A stretch of DNA of 64,000 bases, taken from the NCBI GenBank assembly GCA_050011815.1, contig JBEKIJ010000011.1, positions 151,043 through 215,042 on the forward strand, written 5' to 3'. Positions 1 through 8,253 of this stretch are shown here, in pieces (within the stretch, counting starts at the first letter, position 1; each line of letters opens with the position of its first letter). Under the pieces are notes generated by a model, which did no database searches, was not told the origin of the DNA, and saw only the letters and a program-made list of their open reading frames with translations. Both the position numbers and the translations under genes were made by a program. This DNA is from Chersky-840 sp050011815. Lineage in GTDB: Bacteria > Actinomycetota > Acidimicrobiia > Acidimicrobiales > UBA8190.

Positions 1-40
1 ATGCCGCGGTCGGCCGGAACCGAGCTGCCATGCTTGAGAG

Positions 41-1201
41 GTGCCGGAGACCCCCTCGACGCCCGTGACCCGGCGCGTCCGTCTTTGGGAATGGTCCGAC
101 GAGAACCGCGTCCCCCTGCAGGCCATTTTGATCACGGTGGGCGTCGTCGTGCTCACGCTCATGGCCGGCAGGATCGTCTACAAGCTGCGGGACGTGATCC
201 TGCTCATGGCGGTCGCCGGTTTCATCGCCCTGCTGCTCAACCCCTTGGTCATCTTGCTGCAGCGGGCCGGGATCTCGAAGCGGGGGTACGCCGTGGCCAT
301 CGTCACGGTGTTCGCGGTGCTCGCCTTCGCCGGCCTCGCCTATTCGTTCGGAGCCCCGCTCGCCAACGGGTTGAGCCACCTCATCTCCAAGTTGCCGAGT
401 TACGTCCAGAGCGCCGAGCACGGCAAGGGCTGGATCGGGCACCTCGTGAAGAAGTACCACGTGCAGCACTGGGTGGAGCAGAACCTCCCCAAGCTCCAGA
501 GCTACGCCAAGAACCTCTCGAAACCGGCCTTGAAGATCGGGACCGGCGCGCTGGCCGTCGGCTTCGACGTGTTCGTGGTGTTCATCCTTGTGCTGCTGCT
601 GCTGCTCGAGGGGCCCAAGCTGCGCCACGGCGTGCTGCAGTTCTTCGCCCCCGCCCGCGCCGCTCGGGTCACTCGGATCGCAGGCGAGGTCCACCGCTCG
701 GTGACCGGCTTCATGCTCGGCAACTTCATCACGTCGGTCATCGCCGGGGTCGTCGTCTTCGTGACGTTGTTGATCCTGGGCGTGCCCTACGCGTTGCTCT
801 GGGCCCTGTGGGTGGCGCTGCTGGACTTCCTGCCCCTGGTGGGCGGGGCACTGGCCGGCATCCCCACCGGGGTGTTCGTGCTGTTCCACTCCGTCAACGA
901 CGCCATCATCTTCGCCGTGGTCTTCCTGGCCTACACGCAGATCGAGAACCACGTGCTCAACCCCATCGTCATGAGCAAGACCGTGCGCATCAACCCCCTC
1001 CTGGTGCTCATCGCCATCCTGGTGGGGGCCAACATCGGCGACCTGGTCGGAGGGTTCTTCGGGGGCTTCGTGGGAACCCTGCTCGCCATTCCCATCGCCG
1101 GATCGATCCAGGTCGTCGTGCGGGAGATGTGGCGGTCGACCGCCCCCGAAGCCCAGCTCGAGGTCGTGGGAGCTGCGGGTGGCCCCACGGCGAACACCTA
1201 G
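41..1201 (+). CDS. AI-2E/PerM-family membrane transporter-like protein
   Basis: Predicted polytopic inner-membrane protein of 386 residues, the usual length of the AI-2E transporter (UPF0118/PerM) family. Hydrophobic segments lie near residues 27-45, 51-73 and 82-104. A polar stretch of about 70 residues follows, as is typical of the family, then a strongly hydrophobic Leu/Val run near 178-200 and further helices to the C-terminus. Members include autoinducer-2 exporters and Na+/H+ antiporters, so the substrate here cannot be named. The GTG at 41 is the first start that leaves the usual short polar N-terminus. No clear Shine-Dalgarno is seen and the true start may differ slightly. The stop codon TAG is shared with the -10 hexamer of the next gene. 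Confidence 0.85.
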   Translation: MPETPSTPVTRRVRLWEWSDENRVPLQAILITVGVVVLTLMAGRIVYKLRDVILLMAVAGFIALLLNPLVILLQRAGISKRGYAVAIVTVFAVLAFAGLAYSFGAPLANGLSHLISKLPSYVQSAEHGKGWIGHLVKKYHVQHWVEQNLPKLQSYAKNLSKPALKIGTGALAVGFDVFVVFILVLLLLLEGPKLRHGVLQFFAPARAARVTRIAGEVHRSVTGFMLGNFITSVIAGVVVFVTLLILGVPYALLWALWVALLDFLPLVGGALAGIPTGVFVLFHSVNDAIIFAVVFLAYTQIENHVLNPIVMSKTVRINPLLVLIAILVGANIGDLVGGFFGGFVGTLLAIPIAGSIQVVVREMWRSTAPEAQLEVVGAAGGPTANT

Positions 1202-1204
1202 GCT
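1199..1204 (+). promoter_or_regulatory. -10 element of a leaderless promoter (mannosyltransferase gene)
   Basis: TAGGCT fits the TANNNT -10 consensus and ends 6 nt before the GTG at 1211, so transcription should begin at or next to the start codon. No Shine-Dalgarno precedes that codon. The TAG is also the stop codon of the upstream gene. Confidence 0.6.
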
Positions 1205-1210
1205 GACGCG

Positions 1211-1969
1211 GTGCGCGTTCTTGTCGTTCTGCCGACCTACAACGAGGCCGAGAACATCGACCACGTCCTGCGTCGGATTCGGGCCGCGGTACCCGAGGCC
1301 GGGGTGCTGGTCGTCGACGACGGCAGCCCCGACGGGACGGCGAACCTCGCCGAGAAGCTGGGCGGCGAGCTCGGCAACATCGAGGTCCTCCGGCGCACCG
1401 CCAAGTCGGGGCTCGGCAGTGCGTATCGCGCCGGGTTCGCCTGGGGCCTCGAAAGGGGTTGGGAGGCGTTCGTGGAGATGGACGCCGATCTGTCGCACTC
1501 ACCCGAGGCGCTCCCGAGCCTGATCGACCCGCTCTCGGAGGGTGTCGATCTCGTCATCGGGTCGCGCTACGTGCCCGGCGGGTCGATTCCCAATTGGCGG
1601 TGGCACCGCCGCCTGCTCTCCCAGGGCGGCAACGTCTACGCCGCCTTCCTCTTGAGGCTGCACGTCACCGACTCGACCTCGGGATTCCGGGCCTACCGGG
1701 CCGAGGCCCTGCGCCGGATCGACCTCGGGGCCGTGCGGGCCGAGGGGTACGGGTTCCAGATCGAGATGGTCTATCAGGTGCTCAGGCAGGGCGGCATCGT
1801 CACCGAGGTCCCCATCCGGTTCGTCGACCGGGTGGAAGGGAAGTCGAAGATGTCGATGCACATCGTGGTGGAGGCCCTGGCCCTCGTGACGTGGTGGGCG
1901 TGCAAACGGGTCGGGCGCGTCCTGGTCCGGGGCCGTGCCCGGGGAGCCCGGACCGGGGCCGCCGCCTAG
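1211..1969 (+). CDS. Polyprenol monophosphomannose synthase-like GT2 glycosyltransferase
   Basis: A 252-residue family 2 glycosyltransferase resembling dolichol/polyprenol-phosphate mannose synthase (the Ppm1 catalytic domain). It would transfer mannose from GDP-mannose to polyprenyl phosphate on the cytoplasmic membrane face, giving the lipid-linked donor used by membrane mannosyltransferases. The N-terminus LPTYNEAENI, the nucleotide-binding VDDGSPDGT and the metal-binding MDADLSHSPE are all present in the expected order. There is no C-terminal membrane domain, so it is the soluble type and not the Lnt-fused mycobacterial form. A PIG-V-like mannosyltransferase lies at 62.5 kb. The GTG start is supported by a -10 hexamer exactly 6 nt upstream. 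Confidence 0.87.
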   Translation: MRVLVVLPTYNEAENIDHVLRRIRAAVPEAGVLVVDDGSPDGTANLAEKLGGELGNIEVLRRTAKSGLGSAYRAGFAWGLERGWEAFVEMDADLSHSPEALPSLIDPLSEGVDLVIGSRYVPGGSIPNWRWHRRLLSQGGNVYAAFLLRLHVTDSTSGFRAYRAEALRRIDLGAVRAEGYGFQIEMVYQVLRQGGIVTEVPIRFVDRVEGKSKMSMHIVVEALALVTWWACKRVGRVLVRGRARGARTGAAA

Positions 1970-2020
1970 TCCGACCCTCGTGCCCGCCTGCGAGGGGGCG
2001 TTATCTGAGAGCATGGAAGG

Positions 2021-2716
<696 letters not shown>

Positions 2717-2759
2717 CGGCTTGTCGAGCCGCTCCCGCGGGTCGGGGGGCGGGGCCTAA

Positions 2760-4427
2760 GTGTCGCTGCGGCGCCGGCTCGTCGTCGGCATGCTGCTGTT
2801 GCTCGTGGCCGGGCTCATCACCATCGACGTGGTGACGTCGTCGTCGCTGCGGTCGTTCCTGCTCGGAAGGCTCGACGAGCAGATCGATGCCTCGCAGAAC
2901 CAGGGATACACCTACATCACGCAGGTGTATCACCGCGACGTGAAGGCGGGGGACCGGGCACCGGCCGCCGACCCCGGGAAATGGCTGGCCGAGTTGGGCA
3001 CGAAGCCCCCCGCCAGTGGGCGCTTCCCCGGCACCACCGCGCCGGGGGCCGCTCCGCGCCTCAACAGCACCGTCTTCGCGGCGCGCCTGAGCGACGACTC
3101 CTACGTCGTGGTCCTCGGTTCGAACGGCAAGGTCGTGGCCCGGGTCCCCTCGGGCCTCGCCGGGAGCCCCGACCCTGCCCCCGTGCTGCCGGCCGTGCTC
3201 CCCGTCCAGCACTTCCCGACCCCGCACGTGTTCGGGACCAACCACGGGCCCTACGCGGCGGAGAACGAGTCGATCGACGTGCCCGCCGCGGGGTCGCGGG
3301 GGCTGCAGTACCGGGTGCACGCCGTGGCCGTGCCGGGGGGCGTCCTCGTGACCGCCATCTCGCTCGATCCCACCGACAAGACCCTGGCGTCGTTGACCCA
3401 CGTCGAGTGGATCGTGTCGATCGCGGTGATGGTCGCCCTGTTGGCCCTGGCCCTGTGGATCGTCCGGTTGGGCCTGCGCCCGCTCGACGACATGACCGCC
3501 ACCGCCGGGGCCATCGCGGGCGGGGACCTCACCCGCCGGATCCGGCGCGCCGATGACCGCAGCGAGGTCGGTCGGCTCGGCTCCGCGCTCAACGGCATGT
3601 TGAGCCAGATCGAGGCGGCCTTCCGGGAGCGCACCTCGTCAGAGGCTCGCCTCCGCCGTTTCGTCGCCGACGCGTCGCACGAGCTGCGGACGCCCTTGAC
3701 GTCGATCAGGGGCTACGCCGAGCTCCTGCGTAAGGGGGCGTTCGACGACGAGGACGATCGCCGGCGCGCCGCCGAGCGCATCGAGGGTGAAGCGGCGCGC
3801 ATGAGCGTGCTCGTCGACGACCTGCTCCTCCTGGCCCGCCTCGACCAGGGCCGTCCCCTGGCCCAGGAGCCCGTCGACTTGTGCCGGGTGGTCGCCGATG
3901 CCGTGGACGCCACGGCCACCTCCGACCCCCGGTGGCCCATCACCCTCGAGACGGGCGGTCCCGTGACGGTCCAGGGCGACGCGGCGCGCCTGCGCCAGGT
4001 CGTGGACAACCTGCTGCACAACGCCGTGGTGCACACGCCCGCGGGGACACCGGTGCGCGTGGAGGTCAGCCGGGACGGGCCCAGCGCGGTGATCAGGGTG
4101 GACGACGAGGGCCCGGGGTTCGATGCCGAGACGGCGTCGCATGTCTTTGACCGCTTCTACCGGGGCAGTGCGGCCCGCACCGGCGAGGGGACCGGGCTCG
4201 GGCTCTCGATCGTCACCGCCCTGGTCGGCGCCCACGGGGGGAGCGCCCGGGTGGAGTCGGTCCCCGGTCAGGGGTCGGTGTTCACCGTGGAGATCCCCCT
4301 CGCCGATCCGAAGACCGGGCCGGGCCCCGCCGGCGACGACGTCGTGGAGGCACAGGCCCCGACCGACACGGCTCCGCCGCCCCCCACCCCAGGGCACGAG
4401 GATCTTGCGCCGTCCGTTCGTCGTTGA
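2760..4427 (+). CDS. Sensor histidine kinase, two TM, HAMP
   Basis: Membrane sensor kinase of 555 residues, partner of the preceding regulator. Layout: TM1 about 8-27; extracytoplasmic sensor about 30-215, rich in Pro and Gly with no recognised fold; TM2 about 217-236; HAMP to about 290; HisKA with the phospho-acceptor H307 in ASHELRTP; then HATPase_c with N box (DNLLHNAVVH), G1 (DDEGPGF) and G2 (TGLGLSIV). The C-terminal 50 residues are a Pro/Ala/Asp-rich tail outside the kinase fold. Start is GTG. Its 3' end overlaps the downstream hydrolase gene by 23 nt. Confidence 0.92.
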   Translation: MSLRRRLVVGMLLLLVAGLITIDVVTSSSLRSFLLGRLDEQIDASQNQGYTYITQVYHRDVKAGDRAPAADPGKWLAELGTKPPASGRFPGTTAPGAAPRLNSTVFAARLSDDSYVVVLGSNGKVVARVPSGLAGSPDPAPVLPAVLPVQHFPTPHVFGTNHGPYAAENESIDVPAAGSRGLQYRVHAVAVPGGVLVTAISLDPTDKTLASLTHVEWIVSIAVMVALLALALWIVRLGLRPLDDMTATAGAIAGGDLTRRIRRADDRSEVGRLGSALNGMLSQIEAAFRERTSSEARLRRFVADASHELRTPLTSIRGYAELLRKGAFDDEDDRRRAAERIEGEAARMSVLVDDLLLLARLDQGRPLAQEPVDLCRVVADAVDATATSDPRWPITLETGGPVTVQGDAARLRQVVDNLLHNAVVHTPAGTPVRVEVSRDGPSAVIRVDDEGPGFDAETASHVFDRFYRGSAARTGEGTGLGLSIVTALVGAHGGSARVESVPGQGSVFTVEIPLADPKTGPGPAGDDVVEAQAPTDTAPPPPTPGHEDLAPSVRR

Positions 4428-5250
4428 CCGGGGCCGGGGCCACCCGGTCCTGTTGGTCCACGGTCAGCCCGGCCTCGGGAGCGACTGGGACCCGGTGGCA
4501 CAGCGCCTGAGCGATCACCGGCTCCTCATCGTCGATCGGCCCGGGTACGGCCGCAGCGGCGACGAGACGCTCACCATCGCGCAGAACGCCGAGGTGCTCG
4601 CCAACATCGTGGTCGAGCGCGAGGCCACGCCGGTCACCGTGGTGGGCCACAGCTATGGCGGGGGAGTGGCCATCGTCCTCGCCGCGCGCCGTCCCGAGCT
4701 CGTGTCGGGAGTGGTCCTCGTCGGTTCCATCGGGCGCGCCGACAGCCTGAACGTCCTCGACCGGCTCCTGGCCGCGCCGGCGCTGGGAGAGGTCTTGAGC
4801 GCGGCGGGGTTCTTCGCCTTCGGCCAACTGTTGCCCCGCGTCCTGCACGCCGTCGGGTCCCGACGCCACGGCGCCCTCGACTGGCTGCGCGCCAGCCTGC
4901 CCGCCGATCGCTACGAGCAGATGTCGGGGAAGCGGGGTCATCAGGTGTGGCGGAGCTTCGTGACCGAACAACGGACCCTGGTGCGCGAGATCGGTGTGGT
5001 GGAGGCCGCGCTGGGCTCGGTGCGGGCACCCACCGTGGTCGTCTCCGGGACGTGGGACCTGGTGGTGCCTCCCTCGGTCTCGGCCCGCATCGCGGCGTCG
5101 ATCCCCGGGAGCGAGCTCGTGAGCGTGGCCCGCAACGGGCACTTCGTCCCCCGCGACGCGCCCGACGTGGTGGCCTCGGCGGTGCGTCGCGTCGAGGCCC
5201 GGGCGCGGGACCAGCGGGCTCACGAGGCGGAGTACGACACGCCGACCTGA
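4405..5250 (+). CDS. Alpha/beta-fold hydrolase
   Basis: Hydrolase of about 281 residues. The nucleophile elbow GHSYGG has the catalytic serine at about S83. An oxyanion segment HGQPGLGSDW is near residue 19, an acid sits in SGTWDLVVPP, and a catalytic histidine lies in NGHFVPRDAP near the C-terminus. Substrate unknown; the family includes esterases, lipases and haloperoxidase-like enzymes. The reading frame stays open far upstream inside the kinase gene, so the start must be inferred. TTG at 4405 with GAGG just upstream gives a normal N-terminus right before strand 1 and implies a 23-nt overlap with the kinase gene. This suggests co-expression with the two-component pair. Confidence 0.78.
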   Translation: MRRPFVVDRGRGHPVLLVHGQPGLGSDWDPVAQRLSDHRLLIVDRPGYGRSGDETLTIAQNAEVLANIVVEREATPVTVVGHSYGGGVAIVLAARRPELVSGVVLVGSIGRADSLNVLDRLLAAPALGEVLSAAGFFAFGQLLPRVLHAVGSRRHGALDWLRASLPADRYEQMSGKRGHQVWRSFVTEQRTLVREIGVVEAALGSVRAPTVVVSGTWDLVVPPSVSARIAASIPGSELVSVARNGHFVPRDAPDVVASAVRRVEARARDQRAHEAEYDTPT

Positions 5251-5292
5251 GGTTCTGAGGGCGACGGAGCCCGAGATGGAAGACTGCGGCCC

Positions 5293-6519
5293 ATGGCCAT
5301 CGACTTCAGCTTCGACCCCGACGTCGAAGAGGCCCGACAACGCATGCGGGCCTTCGTCGACGAGGAGGTGCGCCCCACCGAACAGCGGCTGGCCGCCGAG
5401 GGCTCGGGCCGCGCCGACTGGCGGGGCGAGCTCGATCGGCTGCGGGCCCGGTCCCGTGAGGTTCACCTGTGGATGCCCCACATGCCCGAGGCATGGGGCG
5501 GGATGGGCCTGGGGCCGACGGCCCTGGCGGCGGTGTCGGCCGAGTCCGCCAAGACGCGCTGGGCGTCGTACATCGTCAACTGCTACGCCCCCGACGAGGG
5601 GAACATGCACACGCTGCTGCACTGGGGGACCGACGACCAGAAGCAGCGGTACCTGGCGCCCATGTGTGAGGGCACGGTCCGGTCGTGCTTCGCCATGACC
5701 GAGCCCGAGGTGGCGGGCTCCGACCCCACCCTCATGCGGACCCGGGCCGTGCCCGACGGCGACGAGTGGGTCGTCAACGGGCACAAGTGGTTCATCAGCG
5801 GGGCCCGGGGGGCCCGCTTCGCCATCCTGCTCGCCCGCACCGAGGACGACCCCGAGGTGCCCCAGGCCGCCACCACCGCCTTCATCGTGGACGTGCCCTC
5901 CCCGGGATGGGAGATCGTGCGGGACGTCGAGACCATGGCCGGGAGCCACAACCACTGCGAGATCCGCATCACCGATCTCCGGGTGTCCGATGCCAACCGG
6001 CTGGGTGAGCGGGGCCAGGGCCATCGTCTCGGGCAGTACCGGCTGGGGCCCGCCCGCCTGGCCCACTGCATGCGCTGGCTCGGTCAGATCGAGACCGCCC
6101 TGGACCTGATGGTGGCCCGGGCCACCCAGCGCTACTCCCACGGCTCCCTGCTGTCGGAGAAGCAGGGGATCCAGTGGCTGGTGAGCGAGTCGGCCATCGA
6201 GCTGTACCAGGCCAAATTGATGGTGCTGCACGCCGCCTACCGCATCGAGCACGGGCTCCCCTTCACCACCGAGGTGTCCATGGCCAAGCACCACGTGGCG
6301 AACACGCTGTGGCGGGTCGTCGACCGGGCCGTGCAGGTCCACGGCGCGCTCGGGTACTCGAAGGACTCGCCGTTGTCGGACATGCTGCTCCAGGCCCGCT
6401 GGAGCCGTTTCGCCGATGGCGCCGACGAGATCCACAAATGGCGGGTGGCCGAAGCGGTCATCGCCGCCTACAACGAGCACGGCACGACGCGCGCCGCCAC
6501 CGGTGATCTCCCCCTGTAG
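5293..6519 (+). CDS. Acyl-CoA dehydrogenase (FadE-like)
   Basis: FAD-dependent acyl-CoA dehydrogenase of 408 residues, which introduces the alpha-beta double bond in beta-oxidation. The FAD/substrate signature FAMTEPEVAGSDPT is near residues 135-148 and the middle barrel has NGHKWFISGA. The C-terminal helical bundle ends in FADGADEIHKWRVAE. That last motif and the length place it with the ACAD10/11-like branch rather than the short-chain one. It faces a MaoC-type hydratase gene across 2 bp. The two may act in consecutive steps (dehydrogenation, then hydration), but convergent orientation means they are not co-transcribed. ATG start; no strong Shine-Dalgarno seen. Confidence 0.9.
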   Translation: MAIDFSFDPDVEEARQRMRAFVDEEVRPTEQRLAAEGSGRADWRGELDRLRARSREVHLWMPHMPEAWGGMGLGPTALAAVSAESAKTRWASYIVNCYAPDEGNMHTLLHWGTDDQKQRYLAPMCEGTVRSCFAMTEPEVAGSDPTLMRTRAVPDGDEWVVNGHKWFISGARGARFAILLARTEDDPEVPQAATTAFIVDVPSPGWEIVRDVETMAGSHNHCEIRITDLRVSDANRLGERGQGHRLGQYRLGPARLAHCMRWLGQIETALDLMVARATQRYSHGSLLSEKQGIQWLVSESAIELYQAKLMVLHAAYRIEHGLPFTTEVSMAKHHVANTLWRVVDRAVQVHGALGYSKDSPLSDMLLQARWSRFADGADEIHKWRVAEAVIAAYNEHGTTRAATGDLPL

Positions 6520-6521
6520 CG

Positions 6522-6980
6522 CTACCAGTAGTAGCGGTAGACCACCTGGGCCACACAGGAGGGCTTGTCCGAACCCTCGGTCTCGACGGTGATGTCGAGG
6601 ACGACCTGGGCGCTGTCCTCGCCGACGCTCTCCACCGCACCGACCGCGGCGCCGAGGCGCACCTTGGACCCCACCTTCACCGGGGACGGGAAGCGGACCT
6701 TGTTGCAGCCGTAGTTCACCCCGAACTTGAACCCCTCGACCCTGACGACCTCGGCCAGGATGCCGGGGATGATCGACAGCGTGAGATAGCCGTGGGCGAT
6801 GGTGGCGCCGAAGGGCCCCGAGGCGGCGCGCTCGGGGTCGACGTGGATCCACTGGTGGTCGCCGGTGGCATCGGCGAACAGGTTCACCTGCTCCTGGTCG
6901 ATCTCGTGCCACCCGGAGAACCCGAGGTGCTGGCCCGAGAGCTTGTTGAGCTCCTCGATACTCGAAACGATGGTCGTCAT
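6522..6980 (-). CDS. MaoC-like (R)-specific enoyl-CoA hydratase
   Basis: Hot-dog fold protein of 152 residues, the usual single-domain MaoC size. The hydratase-2 signature is present: ATGDHQWIHVDPERA with catalytic D41 and H46, followed by IAHGYLTLS. Expected activity is reversible hydration of trans-2-enoyl-CoA to (R)-3-hydroxyacyl-CoA. Mycobacterial relatives include HadB-like and Rv0130-like proteins. The C-terminus VVYRYYW closes the fold. The ATG start is fixed by a TATTGT hexamer 6 nt upstream, with no ribosome binding site, so the message is probably leaderless. Confidence 0.88.
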   Translation of the reverse strand: MTTIVSSIEELNKLSGQHLGFSGWHEIDQEQVNLFADATGDHQWIHVDPERAASGPFGATIAHGYLTLSIIPGILAEVVRVEGFKFGVNYGCNKVRFPSPVKVGSKVRLGAAVGAVESVGEDSAQVVLDITVETEGSDKPSCVAQVVYRYYW

Positions 6981-6986
6981 GCCCCG

Positions 6987-6992
6987 ACAATA
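6987..6992 (-). promoter_or_regulatory. -10 element of a leaderless promoter (maoC-like gene)
   Basis: Reading the minus strand, TATTGT is followed by 6 nt and then the ATG at 6980. The spacing puts the transcription start on the start codon. Confidence 0.6.
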
Positions 6993-7031
6993 GGTCGCGC
7001 CCCGGGCTCCTCGCCCGAGGGGACCGCGCCG

Positions 7032-7382
7032 CTACTTGAACCAGATGCGCTGGTACTCGCGGCTCTGGGGATGCAAGAACAAGGCCACGAGGGCCACCAT
7101 GAAGGCGAGGTTGATGGCGACCGAGTAGTTCCGCGAGTCGAGGATGAGGAGCAACAGGACGAGGGCCGACAGGCCGGCCAGCACGACGCCGAGCCAGTAG
7201 CCCCAGCGCAGCTCGTTGGCCACGCCGTACCCGGCCACCCCGAGGCCGAGCGAGATCACCAGCGGGTACGCCCCGAACAGGATCCACAGGAGGCTGATGG
7301 CGGCGGTGAGATAGCTGAGCATCACCGCACCCTGCAGCGTCTGGGGCTGGGAAGGGTCGAACCAGCGGCGGGGCTCGGCCAT
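7032..7382 (-). CDS. Small four-helix membrane protein of unknown function
   Basis: A 116-residue protein that I do not recognise. Four hydrophobic segments are visible, about residues 20-38, 40-55, 60-82 and 87-104, with short polar loops. The N-terminus is polar (RRWFDPSQPQT) and the C-terminus ends in QRIWFK. The frame is open over its whole length and agrees with neighbouring base composition, so it is probably real. ATG start. On the minus strand AAGAAT lies 6 nt before it, a weak match to the leaderless pattern seen elsewhere here. It is the next gene upstream of maoC on the same strand, with about 50 nt between them. Confidence 0.65.
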   Translation of the reverse strand: MAEPRRWFDPSQPQTLQGAVMLSYLTAAISLLWILFGAYPLVISLGLGVAGYGVANELRWGYWLGVVLAGLSALVLLLLILDSRNYSVAINLAFMVALVALFLHPQSREYQRIWFK

Positions 7383-7438
7383 GTGGTCATTCTTGCAGGT
7401 CCGAGTGGCCGACTGACCTCAGGCGGGTCGGTAGTCTC

Positions 7439-8245
7439 GTGGTGGTGAAGGCGCCCCGCGAGCTCGGTCGGGCCCGGGTGCCGCGGCTGTTCGGTCGACG
7501 GGCGTCACATGCCCATCCGAGCAGGAGCGGCGTCGGCGAGGTCCAGATGTGGGACCACCACCACCGCAACATCCAAGGTGGCGGGGCTCGGGCCGCGGTG
7601 TTCGGGGTGGCCGACGGTCTGGTCACCAACGTGTCGTTGATCCTGGGCATCGCCGGCGCCGACGCCGGGCCGAGCGTCGTGCGCCTGGCCGGGATCGCGC
7701 TGCTCATCGCCGGTGCCTTCTCCATGGCGTCGGGCGAGTGGACGTCGATGTCGGCCCAGCGCGAGCTCCTCGAGCGCGAGTTGGCCATGGAGAAGCACGA
7801 GATCAGTCACCGGCCCGAGGGGGAGCGGCGCGAGCTCGTCGGCATCTACGAGAAGCGTGGTGTCGACCCCACCGTGGCTCGGACCCTCGCCACCGAGATG
7901 ATGCGGACACCGGAGCTCGCCCTCGAGACCCATGCCCGTGAGGAGCTCGGCATCAACCCCGCCGCGCTGGGCCGGCCCCTGCAGGCGGCGGTGTCGTCCT
8001 TCGTCACCTTCGCCCTGGGGGCGCTGATCCCGCTGCTCCCGTGGTTCGTGACGCGCGGCACCACCGCGGAGGTCGCCTCGATCGTGCTCAGCGCCTTGGC
8101 AGCCCTCGGCGTCGGCGCCGCGCTGGCGGCGTTCACGCGCCGGAGCTGGTGGCGGTCCTCGGGCCGCCAGCTCCTGATGACGGCGTTACCCGCTGCGGTG
8201 ACCTACGGCGTGGGCGTCGCCGTCGGCGTCTCGGGCGTGCACTGA
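7439..8245 (+). CDS. VIT1/CCC1-family (Fe2+/Mn2+) transporter-like protein
   Basis: Membrane protein of up to 268 residues of the vacuolar iron transporter family, which exports or sequesters ferrous iron or manganese, usually as a proton antiporter. The first helix carries the family hallmark FGVADGLVTNVSLILG. The second helix is followed by GEWTSMSAQRELLERE and a Glu-rich cytosolic helical region (about 105-165) that corresponds to the metal-binding domain of VIT1. Three more hydrophobic segments follow. The start is uncertain: GTG codons at 7439 and 7442 sit almost on a TAGTCT hexamer, and an ATG at 7547 would remove 36 residues while keeping all conserved parts. Confidence 0.83.
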   Translation: MVVKAPRELGRARVPRLFGRRASHAHPSRSGVGEVQMWDHHHRNIQGGGARAAVFGVADGLVTNVSLILGIAGADAGPSVVRLAGIALLIAGAFSMASGEWTSMSAQRELLERELAMEKHEISHRPEGERRELVGIYEKRGVDPTVARTLATEMMRTPELALETHAREELGINPAALGRPLQAAVSSFVTFALGALIPLLPWFVTRGTTAEVASIVLSALAALGVGAALAAFTRRSWWRSSGRQLLMTALPAAVTYGVGVAVGVSGVH

Positions 8246-8253
8246 GGATCGCG

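Noticed and set aside
4282..7287. Antisense frame of 1001 codons on the minus strand
   Set aside because: It is a mirror of the hydrolase, acyl-CoA dehydrogenase and maoC region caused by high GC at third positions; its composition is Arg/Pro/Gly/His-rich with no recognisable domain.
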